Positions 1 to 8,015 of a stretch of DNA of 54,084 bases are shown here, in pieces. The notes beneath the pieces were generated by a model, which saw only the letters and a list, made by a program, of their open reading frames with translations, did no database searches and was not told where the DNA came from. The number at the start of each line of letters is the position of its first letter. The stretch's first letter is position 1. A program made the translations under genes and the position numbers. Source of the DNA: JAZTZP01 sp045637525 (GTDB taxonomy: Bacteria; Bacillota; Clostridia; UBA1381); the NCBI GenBank assembly GCA_045637525.1, contig JAZTZP010000069.1:1-54084 (forward strand). Direction: 5' to 3'.

Positions 1-1
1 G

Positions 2-121
2 CACAGCGTAAGCTGTGACGGAGGGATATCATTTATTATACATTGACAATATATAGTAAAAACATAGATAATTTGATATCCCACCACCGCAAGCGGTCCC
101 CCTCCCTTTAGGCAAGGGAGG
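2..121. repeat. Intergenic palindromic repeat (REP/MITE-like)
   Basis: Three small hairpins and one inverted pair sit in gene-free DNA. CACAGC/GCTGTG is at 2-17, ACCGC/GCGGT at 86-97, and CCTCCCTT/AAGGGAGG at 101-121. GGGATATC at 23-30 is mirrored by GATATCCC at 75-82 around an AT-rich centre. Short modular palindromes of this kind recur between genes in many Clostridia, which is family knowledge. No second copy was noticed in this window, so copy number is unknown. From here to 670 I see no convincing gene, only the doubtful small ORF at 185-412 and the promoter and operator region. Confidence 0.5.
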
Positions 122-184
122 CTTGCAAAGCGGAATCGAAATCCTACTACTTTATCGTAAGATAAACTATAATTTATATATTTA

Positions 185-412
185 TTAACAATTTCTTAAC
201 TCATTCAAAAACCGTGTACATTTTGATGTACTTTTTATCATTTTAAAGATAAAGAAAATATCGACATCACATAACACCGTGTTAAGAAACTCAAAGAATG
301 AAACCTCGCCCCTTCCTGCATAGAGCATATCCCGCTCCGCGTGCTCAAACATCGCTTCCTCATCTTCCCTGTCTGCCTCATCTGTAAAATAAAAAATACA
401 GAGATATTCCAT
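185..412 (-). CDS. Doubtful small ORF, 75 aa
   Basis: An open frame on the minus strand begins with ATG at 412. It lacks a recognisable ribosome binding site: the bases just upstream read CCGCCG. The product has an acidic first third (residues 10-28) followed by a Phe- and Cys-containing stretch, and matches no family I recognise. It lies next to an intergenic repeat and stands alone. It may be a chance frame or a gene remnant, and I would not count it as a real gene without homologues. Confidence 0.15.
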   Translation of the reverse strand: MEYLCIFYFTDEADREDEEAMFEHAERDMLYAGRGEVSFFEFLNTVLCDVDIFFIFKMIKSTSKCTRFLNELRNC

Positions 413-518
413 CGGCGGATAAAAGCCTATTTAACCTGCTATTTGACTATTATATATAGCCGTGATGACCGGCATTCAAAAAAATTATTGTCATATTGCT
501 GAAAATAAACACCATTTA

Positions 519-547
519 TTGAATTTTTTACAAAAAAGTGGTATAAT
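519..547 (+). promoter_or_regulatory. Promoter of the dual-HTH regulator gene
   Basis: TTGAAT at 519-524 and TATAAT at 542-547 are separated by 17 bases, and TG at 539-540 makes an extended -10. This is a near-consensus housekeeping promoter. Transcription would start near 553-555, giving a leader of about 115 bases that contains both inverted repeats before the start codon at 670. Confidence 0.75.
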
Positions 548-585
548 AACATAATAAAGTTTTTGATTTAAAATTCGATTTTTGA

Positions 586-631
586 CAAAGGGGTACCCCT
601 TTGTATTAGTTACTTTATGTAACTAATACAA
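586..631. promoter_or_regulatory. Two adjacent perfect inverted repeats, likely operators
   Basis: CAAAGGGGTACCCCTTTG (586-603) is an 18-base perfect palindrome. It runs directly into a second inverted repeat with 13-base arms, TTGTATTAGTTAC (601-613) and GTAACTAATACAA (619-631), around a 5-base spacer. Both lie between the promoter and the start of the regulator gene. They are neither followed by a T-run nor GC-rich, so operator sites for this or another regulator are more likely than a terminator. An mRNA-structure role remains possible. A TTGACA at 582-587 could be the -35 of a second, weaker promoter. Confidence 0.6.
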
Positions 632-669
632 ACAATCCTTTAATGCAAGTGTGAAAGCGAGGTGTGAAT

Positions 670-1845
670 ATGGAATTTGAAAGCGCAAGACAAGCAGCAG
701 AGCGTATGGGCGTTACTGTTCGTGCCGTTCAAAAATGGGCAAAGGAAGGCAGACTTCCCGGTTCATATATGACAGGCAAAGTATGGTTTGTACCAAAAAA
801 CATCACAGAGCCGCTTAAAACGAGTATTGCAAAACAGATACCCACAATAAAGCATTATTATCTTCCGCTTTTGCGTTGTACCTATGAAGTCGGCAAAGTG
901 CAGGAATTTATCGACAGCATACCCGATGAGGACGACAGAAATATTGCCCTTATCGAGTATTATTATTACACAGGCAATGCGGAAAAAGCTGCACAGCTTG
1001 CAGAAAGGTACATCAACAGCGAGGATGAATCCCTCCGCTACTCTGCAAATGTAATATATACATTCGCAAACATATTCAGAGGACATATCCATCTTACAAC
1101 TTTCTTTTCCGAACTTGTGTTAAAAGACATTGAAGAAGAACTTAAAAACGACAAAACATCAAAAGAGCTTCACGCCATCGGCATACTCACCGCACATATT
1201 GGCGAAATTCTTTTGAATATCCCCGTATCCGAAACATCGTCTTTGGAAGAATATCTGCATTATCTTCCAAATGGCATACGACTTTACGGCGCTTATATAT
1301 TGGGATATAAAGCCTACGCCGAAAAGAACTATGAAAGAGCAATCGGAATATGCGAAACGGCACTTGCTTTTTGTAATAACTTTTACCCTGTGGCTTCTGT
1401 TTATGTTCTTATAGTTGCCGCCGCAAGTTATATGGGGCTTAAAAAGATTGACCTTGCCAAAGAGTGTTTTATGAAAGCCTGGGAAAGTGCAAAAGACGAC
1501 GGCATGATAACGCTTTTGGGAATTCATCATAACATTTTGCAGGGCTTGACCGAACAATGCTTAAAACACGACTATCCTGAAGACTATAAAAAAATTATAC
1601 GTATTGTCAAAGAGTTTAACAAAGGTTGGTACAGGCTTCATAAGCTGGAGGAATACAATTATTTCCATACTCTCGAACCAATAGAAATAACAATCGTCGT
1701 CTTATATAATCGTGATTGGAGTGCAAAGGAAATCGCAACTCATCTTAAACTTTCGCAAACCACCGTAAAGAAGTATATACGATATATATATGACAAGCTG
1801 TGTATTACCCATAAAAAAGAGCTTCAGGACTGCTTTGAAAAATAA
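670..1845 (+). CDS. Transcriptional regulator with N-terminal and LuxR-type C-terminal HTH
   Basis: Predicted cytosolic DNA-binding regulator of 391 aa. Residues about 4-45 resemble the helix-turn-helix of excisionase/MerR-like proteins (AAERMGVTVRAVQKWAKEGR). Residues about 80-320 are helical with TPR-like character. The last 60 residues form a LuxR/GerE-type helix-turn-helix around SAKEIATHLKLSQTTVKKYI. A GTG at 664 overlaps the AGGTG ribosome binding site (660-664), so the ATG at 670 with a 5-base gap is preferred. It has its own promoter and terminator. Its position beside the NHLM/NRPS array makes it the obvious candidate controller, possibly binding the palindromes just upstream, but that is inference. 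No receiver domain or ATP-binding STAND domain is visible. Confidence 0.8.
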   Translation: MEFESARQAAERMGVTVRAVQKWAKEGRLPGSYMTGKVWFVPKNITEPLKTSIAKQIPTIKHYYLPLLRCTYEVGKVQEFIDSIPDEDDRNIALIEYYYYTGNAEKAAQLAERYINSEDESLRYSANVIYTFANIFRGHIHLTTFFSELVLKDIEEELKNDKTSKELHAIGILTAHIGEILLNIPVSETSSLEEYLHYLPNGIRLYGAYILGYKAYAEKNYERAIGICETALAFCNNFYPVASVYVLIVAAASYMGLKKIDLAKECFMKAWESAKDDGMITLLGIHHNILQGLTEQCLKHDYPEDYKKIIRIVKEFNKGWYRLHKLEEYNYFHTLEPIEITIVVLYNRDWSAKEIATHLKLSQTTVKKYIRYIYDKLCITHKKELQDCFEK

Positions 1846-1860
1846 AATTTTCACCCCCTA

Positions 1861-1889
1861 TTCCGTTCGCAATGCGAACGGAATTTTTT
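1861..1889 (+). terminator. Rho-independent terminator of the regulator gene
   Basis: A perfect 10-bp stem, TTCCGTTCGC (1861-1870) with GCGAACGGAA (1874-1883), encloses a 3-base loop and is followed by six T residues. It begins 15 bases after the stop codon. Confidence 0.9.
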
Positions 1890-2000
1890 GGTGTTCAAAA
1901 TGGCTTAATTTCGAGCTTTTTTTCACTTTTGCCTTTGTAATAAGCGAAAATTTGTAAAAAACAGCAGAAAAAATATACTTTTTTACCCCCGAAAAGGATA

Positions 2001-2029
2001 TTATAATCTGAAGTTTTATCTGTTATACT
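2001..2029 (+). promoter_or_regulatory. Candidate extended -10 promoter before the small Cys protein
   Basis: TGTTATACT (2021-2029) is an extended -10 element. A weak -35 (TTATAA, 2001-2006) lies 17 bases before TATACT. It sits 41 bases upstream of the start at 2070, and no terminator is apparent between it and the downstream array. It may therefore also feed the STAS gene and what follows. Confidence 0.5.
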
Positions 2030-2069
2030 ATTATAGTCAAGGAAATGCATGGAAAAGAGGTGTATGCTT

Positions 2070-2354
2070 ATGGACCAAAACAAAATCAAAATATACCATC
2101 TTGATGAGGATTTTTTAGAGGTACCTTTCCAATACGATGAGCGTTCGGGCAAATATCTCGGAAACTATCCGGAATTTTCAGAAATACCGAGATACACACC
2201 CAACGGTAGAAAATGGGTAGATGCAATTACAGAAAATTGCCCCTACGCAGACGGAGCAGATAAAATGTGCGGCTCTTGCAGTTATATGTTAAAACAGGAT
2301 GAGCGGGACATTATAGGGATTTGCAATAACGACAAATTGAAGTTGAATCCCTAA
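2070..2354 (+). CDS. Small cysteine-containing protein of unknown function, 94 aa
   Basis: I do not recognise the family. The product is soluble and acidic, with no signal peptide or membrane segment. Its second half carries four cysteines, three of them in NCPYADGADKMCGSC, a spacing that could bind a metal or form a redox pair. An in-frame ATG at 2049 lies before the AGAGGTG ribosome binding site (2056-2062). The ATG at 2070, 7 bases after that site, is therefore the likely start. It precedes the STAS gene by 63 bases on the same strand and may be the first gene of the long array, or independent of it. Confidence 0.65.
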   Translation: MDQNKIKIYHLDEDFLEVPFQYDERSGKYLGNYPEFSEIPRYTPNGRKWVDAITENCPYADGADKMCGSCSYMLKQDERDIIGICNNDKLKLNP

Positions 2355-2417
2355 AAAAATAATACAAATATAATTCAGACATAATTATATTACTAAAAAA
2401 TGAAAGGTTGCGAAATT

Positions 2418-2714
2418 ATGACGATAGAAAAAAAGATAAACGGAACTGAGCTTTATATCGAACTCGGTGGCAGAATGGATACAACAACGGCACCACAACT
2501 TGAAGTAGAGCTTAAAAGAGAAATAGGCGGAATGGAAAGACTTGTATTTGACTTTGCACAGCTTGAATATTTGTCCTCCGCAGGACTCAGAGTTCTTCTT
2601 TCGGCTCAGAAGGTCATGAACAAACAGGGAGAGATGGTCATCAAAAATGTTAACAGCACAATTATGGATATTTTTGAAGTAACCGGTTTTTCTGACATAC
2701 TTACAATAGAATGA
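2418..2714 (+). CDS. STAS-domain anti-sigma factor antagonist
   Basis: A single STAS domain of 98 aa, of the SpoIIAA/RsbV type. Such proteins are phosphorylated on a serine by an RsbW/SpoIIAB-like kinase, and their dephosphorylation by a SpoIIE/RsbU phosphatase lets them sequester the kinase. The diagnostic loop LEYLSSAGLRVLL supplies the candidate phospho-serine (Ser53/Ser54). The matching phosphatase (5400-7103) and kinase (7107-7514) are in the same array, so this looks like a complete partner-switching cassette. An upstream in-frame ATG at 2400 lacks a ribosome binding site, while 2418 follows GAAAGG at a rather long 11-base distance. Confidence 0.88.
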   Translation: MTIEKKINGTELYIELGGRMDTTTAPQLEVELKREIGGMERLVFDFAQLEYLSSAGLRVLLSAQKVMNKQGEMVIKNVNSTIMDIFEVTGFSDILTIE

Positions 2715-2747
2715 GTTATCGAAACCGTATATGAAAGGAATTTAAAT

Positions 2748-3641
2748 ATGGTGACGGAGGAACATTTAAAAGCTCAAAGAGTTCAAACAGAACACAAAAA
2801 CAGCATCGAAAAAATCCGTAAGGACTGTAAGCATACACTGTCCTCACATGCTTTTGCATCAATTTATCTGTGGCAAAAAAGCATGGGTTTGTCGCTTGAA
2901 CTTAAAGAGAATTTTTTTAGTGTGAGATGTGGTATAAACGGCGATAATTCCTGGTTTTTCCCATGCGGCAATGAAGATGCGATGTACAATTTTATTTGCA
3001 ATCATATTGATAAAAAGTCATTTTCATTAGGTTATTTACGTGAAAGTGATGTAAAATGGCTTGAAAAAAAGTTTCCGGATAAATGGCAGTTTAACCATTT
3101 GGAAGAATGTGATGAGTACATATGCGATATTTCCGAATATATTCTGATGGAAGGAAGCAAGTTTTCTGAAATACGAAGAAAGATAAGAAAACTTGACAAG
3201 GAATACAAATTAACAGCCGAAATAATTACGGATACAAACATAGCGGACGCTATGTTTGTTGTTTCACGTTGGAATGAGGTGTTTCATAATATCAGTGAGC
3301 AAAATCTGACAGATGAAAATGTTGCTGAAACAGCATTATCAGAAAGAAAATTTCTTGATATAAGCGGGATTGTGCTCTATGCTGATGGTAAACCTGTTTC
3401 TGTATTTGCTGGATTTCCTCTTTCAGATGATACTGTTGATGTATTGATTGGAAAATGTGTTCCCGATGCACCGAAGGGAACCGTATACTATGGATTAAAA
3501 GAATATTTAAAGTTGTGTGCAAGCGAATATAAATATTGCAATCATGAAGAAGATTTGGGAATAGATGGTATACGTCAGATGAAAACCAGTCTTTGTCCTA
3601 TTTCTAAAACAATGATATGGGAGGCTGTTTTAAAATGTTAA
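2748..3641 (+). CDS. DUF2156-family (GNAT-like) protein
   Basis: A 297-aa cytosolic protein resembling DUF2156, the acyltransferase-like fold also found at the C terminus of phosphatidylglycerol lysyltransferases. The early segment with FASIYLWQKSMGLSLELKE, the SEIRRKIRKLDKEYKL core and the late GTVYYGLKEYLKLCASEYKY region fit that fold. No membrane segments are present, so it is not a full MprF. It may acylate a small molecule, amino acid or lipid using an acyl-CoA or aminoacyl-tRNA donor. The substrate cannot be read from sequence. AAAGGA precedes the start. Its last 7 bases overlap the transporter gene, implying translational coupling. Confidence 0.7.
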   Translation: MVTEEHLKAQRVQTEHKNSIEKIRKDCKHTLSSHAFASIYLWQKSMGLSLELKENFFSVRCGINGDNSWFFPCGNEDAMYNFICNHIDKKSFSLGYLRESDVKWLEKKFPDKWQFNHLEECDEYICDISEYILMEGSKFSEIRRKIRKLDKEYKLTAEIITDTNIADAMFVVSRWNEVFHNISEQNLTDENVAETALSERKFLDISGIVLYADGKPVSVFAGFPLSDDTVDVLIGKCVPDAPKGTVYYGLKEYLKLCASEYKYCNHEEDLGIDGIRQMKTSLCPISKTMIWEAVLKC

Positions 3642-5371
3642 AGAAAGATTATTTCATACCGCGAATGTTTTATAAATTACTTATACCTTCCGTATTTTCA
3701 TCCCTTGGTTTTGCATTTGCAGATATAGCAGATGCTCTTGTTCTCGGACAGAAGATTGGAGCGACAGGGCTTGCGGCAATAAGTCTGTGCCTTCCGCTTT
3801 TTATGCTCATAAACATTTTTATGGATGGTCTGGGGATTGGAGGAAGTGTTCATTTCTCGCAGAAGCTCGGAGAAGGCGATAGCGAAAAAGCGGTTGAATG
3901 TTTTAACCGCACATGGATAAACACTTTGGTTATAGGCTTGATAATCGGACTGGTAGTTAATCTGTTTCCGAATGGATTTCTTGCACTTTTAGGAACCGTT
4001 CCGGAAGATGGAGTGCTTTTTGAAGCTTGCAGGGACTATATGAGAATCATAGCAATGGGTTCACCACTTTTGATGCTTAATATTGTATTCTCAAATTTCC
4101 TCAGAAATGATAATAATGCACCTCTTGCAACAAAGGGTTTCCTTATAGGTAACGCAGTTGATATCATCCTTAATATTGTTTTGGTTGTGTTTGTTGGCTG
4201 GGGTACAAAAGGTGCCGCATTGTCTACTGTTATTGGCTCTGTTGTTGCTCTCTCTCTTTATATGCCGGGCATTATAGGAAAGAAAGCGGGAGTATTAAAA
4301 ATCAAATATACAACTCCTGACATGAGGGAAACATTTCATTGCTTCCGGACGGGATTTTCTACTTCGGTTCAAAATTTGTTCCAGCTGGTGTTTTTATTGA
4401 CAGTGAATCGTTTGCTGATGAATATATCCGGCGAAGGTGGAGTTGCTGTTTTTGATGTAGTATATAATGTATCATTTTTTATCGTTTATATATACAACGG
4501 CGTGACGGAGGCTTCACAGCCATTGATTAGCACTTTCAGTGGCGAAAACAGTGAGGATGACTGCAAATGTGTCCTTAGGCTTTCAAAAAAGTACGGGCTT
4601 GGTTGCGGGGCGGTTTTAACGATATTGATGTTTATTTTTGCACAAGATGTATCCGTTCTTTTCGGAATAACGGATGAACTCATGCCATTAGCTGCACATG
4701 CAATTCGAATATATTGTACAGGCTTTGCTTTTACAGGCCTTAATATATTGAATCAGGGTTATTATCAGTCCAAGGAAAATGCAAGACTTGCTTTTTTCAT
4801 TGCTTTGATGCGTGGCTTTGTGATTTTGATGCCTTGCGTACTGATTTTTGCTTCATTCGGAGAAGAGTTGATATGGTTCATGTTTCCTGTGCCTGAGCTT
4901 GTAACGCTTTTGTTGTTTTATGTGTTTAAAAAACACAGTTTAAAAAACGAGGCAAGTTTTGACACCGAACGCATTCTTCGATTGACTGTAGAAAACGAAT
5001 CTGAAGATATAGGAATGTTGTTAAACAAAAGCGTGGATTTTTGCGAAAAATGGAACGCAAAAGAAAGTCAGAAATACTCTGCAACTCTTGTTATCGAAGA
5101 AATTTGTATGTCCATCATAAGAAATGCAATGAAAGATGTTTCGGACGGAAAAATCCGTATTACACTTCTTGCTATGGAGGATGGCGATTTTGTACTGAAT
5201 ATTCTTGATAATGCGGTTGTCTTCAATCCGTTTTCATTTAGAACAAAAAGACTTGAAAATGAAAAAGATTTTGATATAGACGAAATAAGCATGATGATGA
5301 TTAAAAAGAAAACAAAACAATTTATGCATCGAAGATACAATGGTTTCAATTCACTTGTGGTAAGAATATAA
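3635..5371 (+). CDS. MATE-family transporter fused to a degenerate RsbW-like ATPase domain
   Basis: Residues 1 to about 430 form a MATE/MOP multidrug-exporter fold of about 12 membrane helices. The N-terminal repeat has GATGLAAISLCLPLFMLINI and a second repeat begins near residue 215. Residues about 440-578 are cytosolic and resemble the HATPase domain of anti-sigma kinases. Key positions look lost: the N-box reads EEICMSIIRNAM with Ser instead of the usual Asn, the G1 box reads DNAVVFNP without its Gly, and the glycine-rich ATP lid is missing. The start at 3635 follows GGGAGG by 10 bases and overlaps the DUF2156 gene. The tail may act as a docking platform for the STAS or SpoIIE partners rather than as a kinase. 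Confidence 0.8.
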   Translation: MLKKDYFIPRMFYKLLIPSVFSSLGFAFADIADALVLGQKIGATGLAAISLCLPLFMLINIFMDGLGIGGSVHFSQKLGEGDSEKAVECFNRTWINTLVIGLIIGLVVNLFPNGFLALLGTVPEDGVLFEACRDYMRIIAMGSPLLMLNIVFSNFLRNDNNAPLATKGFLIGNAVDIILNIVLVVFVGWGTKGAALSTVIGSVVALSLYMPGIIGKKAGVLKIKYTTPDMRETFHCFRTGFSTSVQNLFQLVFLLTVNRLLMNISGEGGVAVFDVVYNVSFFIVYIYNGVTEASQPLISTFSGENSEDDCKCVLRLSKKYGLGCGAVLTILMFIFAQDVSVLFGITDELMPLAAHAIRIYCTGFAFTGLNILNQGYYQSKENARLAFFIALMRGFVILMPCVLIFASFGEELIWFMFPVPELVTLLLFYVFKKHSLKNEASFDTERILRLTVENESEDIGMLLNKSVDFCEKWNAKESQKYSATLVIEEICMSIIRNAMKDVSDGKIRITLLAMEDGDFVLNILDNAVVFNPFSFRTKRLENEKDFDIDEISMMMIKKKTKQFMHRRYNGFNSLVVRI

Positions 5372-5399
5372 AATTCTCAGGATATGGAGGAAATTATAA

Positions 5400-7103
5400 A
5401 TGAAGATTTCATTAAGATTAAAGGCCGTGGCGGTTGTGCTGATTTTTGCAATCATACTGTCAGTCAGCATAGTACTTATAAGCTATAATACATATACAAA
5501 TGCATTCACTGAACATTATGAAGCCCTTGCTACCTCTGTCTCAAAATCTACGGCATCTGTAGTTGACAGAGAAAATGTAAAAGCGGTCTCTAATGAGATT
5601 TTGAAAGCATATCATGAAATATGTGATGAAAATGGTTCTGTTCCTGATTATGAAGCTTTTTCTGATTCGGATTGGGAAAACTACTATGCAGAGTTTGAAT
5701 ATATTATGGAAATGCCGGAATATAAGGAACTCCTGAGCATATTGGATCAACTTCGTAAGGATAACGACGTAGTGTCGCTTTATCTTGGATATACCGATCT
5801 TGATACGATGAAAGACCTGTATCTTGTTGATGCAAGTGCTGAGGAACCGTGCTTACCCGGCGATTGTGACGATATACAGGAGGAGCATATTGAACAGATT
5901 AAAGCCGGAAATTACGAATTCCCTGCATTTATCACAAATTATGAGGAATATGGCTGGCTGTGTTCGGCATCAGCGCCTATTGTTGATGAAGATGGCAGTG
6001 TTATAGGTGTTGCACTTGTTGATATTTCGATGAACAATATTATGCAGGACAGACAGAGTTTTCTCTATACTTTAGCAGCAATTACAGCACTTATGGCTCT
6101 TATTATGGTATTGCTTATTATATTCCTTATGAATAAGGCAATGTTGAATCCCATAAATAAATTAAACCTGGCAACAAGCACATTCGTGTCGGGGAAAAAA
6201 GAAAATGAAGGCGATTCTGAAATTTCAAAATTAAATATAAAAACCGGTGACGAAATCGAAAATCTTTCCGAGTCCATAAAGAAAATGGAAAAGGATTTAA
6301 ATACATATATTACTGAACTTACGGTTGTCACCTCGGAAAAAGAGCGAATAGGTGCAGAGCTTGATGTTGCTACACACATTCAGTCCTCTATGCTTCCGTC
6401 CGTGTTCCCTGCCTTTCCTGAAAGACAGGAGTTTGACATTCACGCATCAATGACACCGGCAAAAGAAGTCGGCGGTGACTTTTATGACTTCTTTATGGTT
6501 GATGACAGACATCTTGCTATTGTTATGGCGGATGTTTCAGGAAAAGGTGTTCCGGCAGCATTGTTTATGGTTATTGCAAAAACACTTATCAAGGATCACA
6601 CCACGCCCGACAGGGATTTAGGAGAAATTTTTACAAAAGTAAATAATCTGCTTTGCGAGTCTAACAGTGAAGGCTTATTTGTAACTGCTTTTGAGGGTGT
6701 GCTTGATTTGGTTACAGGTGAATTTAACTTTGTTAATGCCGGACACGAAACACCGTTTATATGCAAAGCAAACGAGAAGTTTGAACCGTATAAGGTCAGA
6801 CCGGGATTTGTTCTTGCCGGTATGGAAGATATGAGATACAAAAGCGGCAGTATTGTTCTTGAAGAGGGGGATAAAATTTTCCAGTATACGGATGGTGTAA
6901 CTGAAGCAACCGATATTTCAAATGAGCTTTATGGCGAGCAAAGACTGCATAAGGTATTGAGCGACAACAGCGAAAAAACACCTTGCGAGATACTGCAAGA
7001 GGTAAAAAAGAATATTGATGAGTTTGTGGGTGAAGCAGATCAGTTTGATGATATTACGATGCTTTGTCTTGAATATAAGAAACGGATGGATACGGAGGTG
7101 TGA
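5400..7103 (+). CDS. Membrane SpoIIE/RsbU-type PP2C phosphatase with extracellular sensor
   Basis: A 567-aa sensor phosphatase. Membrane helix 1 spans about residues 8-28. An extracellular, Cache-like sensing region spans about 30-218, and helix 2 spans about 219-244. A HAMP linker and coiled coil run to about 335, and a SpoIIE/PPM phosphatase domain to the C terminus. The phosphatase begins with the RsbU-like signature (ATHIQSSMLPSVFPAFP). It carries metal-binding motifs including EVGGDFYDFF, MADVSGKGVPAALFM and FDDITML near the end. It should dephosphorylate the STAS protein encoded at 2418 in response to an external signal. A GGAGG ribosome binding site precedes the start, and the RsbW-like gene follows 3 bases after the stop. 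Confidence 0.9.
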   Translation: MKISLRLKAVAVVLIFAIILSVSIVLISYNTYTNAFTEHYEALATSVSKSTASVVDRENVKAVSNEILKAYHEICDENGSVPDYEAFSDSDWENYYAEFEYIMEMPEYKELLSILDQLRKDNDVVSLYLGYTDLDTMKDLYLVDASAEEPCLPGDCDDIQEEHIEQIKAGNYEFPAFITNYEEYGWLCSASAPIVDEDGSVIGVALVDISMNNIMQDRQSFLYTLAAITALMALIMVLLIIFLMNKAMLNPINKLNLATSTFVSGKKENEGDSEISKLNIKTGDEIENLSESIKKMEKDLNTYITELTVVTSEKERIGAELDVATHIQSSMLPSVFPAFPERQEFDIHASMTPAKEVGGDFYDFFMVDDRHLAIVMADVSGKGVPAALFMVIAKTLIKDHTTPDRDLGEIFTKVNNLLCESNSEGLFVTAFEGVLDLVTGEFNFVNAGHETPFICKANEKFEPYKVRPGFVLAGMEDMRYKSGSIVLEEGDKIFQYTDGVTEATDISNELYGEQRLHKVLSDNSEKTPCEILQEVKKNIDEFVGEADQFDDITMLCLEYKKRMDTEV

Positions 7104-7106
7104 TGC

Positions 7107-7514
7107 GTGAAGGAAATGTCAGTAAGAGCAAGTATTGAAAATGTTCCTGTGGTAACTGATTTTGTTGAATCGATACTCGATGAACACGATTTCGATATAA
7201 AAGCAAAAACACAAATATGTATTGCCATAGATGAGATTTTCTCAAACATCGCACAGTATGCCTATGCTCCCGATACCGGAGATGCAACTGTTAAGGTTGA
7301 TATAACGGAAAATCCAAAAGCTGTCACGATAACCTTTATCGACAGCGGGACTCCGTATAATCCGCTTGCAAAGAGCGATCCGGACACTACTCTTTCGGCG
7401 GAAGAGCGTAGAATCGGAGGGCTTGGAATATATATGGTCAAAAAAAGCATGGATGAAATGAACTATGAACATAAAAATGGTTTGAATATTCTCAGCTTTA
7501 AAAAGAAGATTTAA
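7107..7514 (+). CDS. RsbW/SpoIIAB-like serine kinase (anti-sigma factor)
   Basis: A 135-aa GHKL ATPase of the anti-sigma kinase type. The N-box AIDEIFSNIAQYAY, the G1 region IDSGTPYNP and the ATP-lid glycines in GGLGIYMVKKSMDEM are all intact, in contrast to the degenerate copy fused to the MATE transporter. It is expected to phosphorylate the STAS protein and hold a target, classically a sigma factor. The GTG start lies 6 bases after GGAGGTG, which itself straddles the phosphatase stop codon, so the two genes are probably translated together. The only sigma factor nearby is ECF-like (12615-13106), not the usual RsbW target type. Confidence 0.88.
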   Translation: MKEMSVRASIENVPVVTDFVESILDEHDFDIKAKTQICIAIDEIFSNIAQYAYAPDTGDATVKVDITENPKAVTITFIDSGTPYNPLAKSDPDTTLSAEERRIGGLGIYMVKKSMDEMNYEHKNGLNILSFKKKI

Positions 7515-7530
7515 AAAAGGAGGTGCCCTC

Positions 7531-8004
7531 ATGAGTGAAGGTCTTTTTAGAAAAAACAGTCTCGATAAGATTTCTTCGCCTGAACAGGTGAATGATTACA
7601 TAAAAACATCCAATCCGAGTATATGGGTAATATTTGCAGTTGCGGCACTTCTGCTTATCGGTATTACCATATGGGGAATTTTCGGAACGCTTGATATATC
7701 CGTAGGTGGAGTAGCTGTTTGCGAGGACGGCTCTGTAACCTGCTATATTTCAGAGTCCGATATTGAAAAAATATCAGATGCAGCCCGTGTACGTATTAAT
7801 GGAGAAAGCTATACAATATCAAATGTGTCGGAGCTTCCGGTTCCGGCAGAAAATACACTCTCTCCCTATGGCCTGCATCTTGCAAGCTTCAATGATAACG
7901 AGTGGGTATATTCTGCTTCTGTTGACGGCAATTTAACCGATGGAATATATAAAGCGGAAATAGTAATAGAGAGTATATCACCCGTTTCGCTGCTTATGAA
8001 TTGA
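7531..8004 (+). CDS. Short HlyD-like NHLM export accessory protein
   Basis: A 157-aa protein matching the N-terminal part of NHLM bacteriocin-system secretion proteins. It has a cytosolic start with KNSLDKISSPEQVNDYI, one membrane helix (about residues 32-54, ending IWGIFG), then a small beta-rich external segment. Typical relatives carry a long coiled-coil hairpin and are several hundred residues. Here the hairpin is missing and only the membrane-proximal beta part remains. A strong AAGGAGGTG site precedes the ATG. It is followed 11 bases later by the peptidase-exporter gene, as expected for this export trio. Confidence 0.75.
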   Translation: MSEGLFRKNSLDKISSPEQVNDYIKTSNPSIWVIFAVAALLLIGITIWGIFGTLDISVGGVAVCEDGSVTCYISESDIEKISDAARVRINGESYTISNVSELPVPAENTLSPYGLHLASFNDNEWVYSASVDGNLTDGIYKAEIVIESISPVSLLMN

Positions 8005-8015
8005 GGTGATATGCT

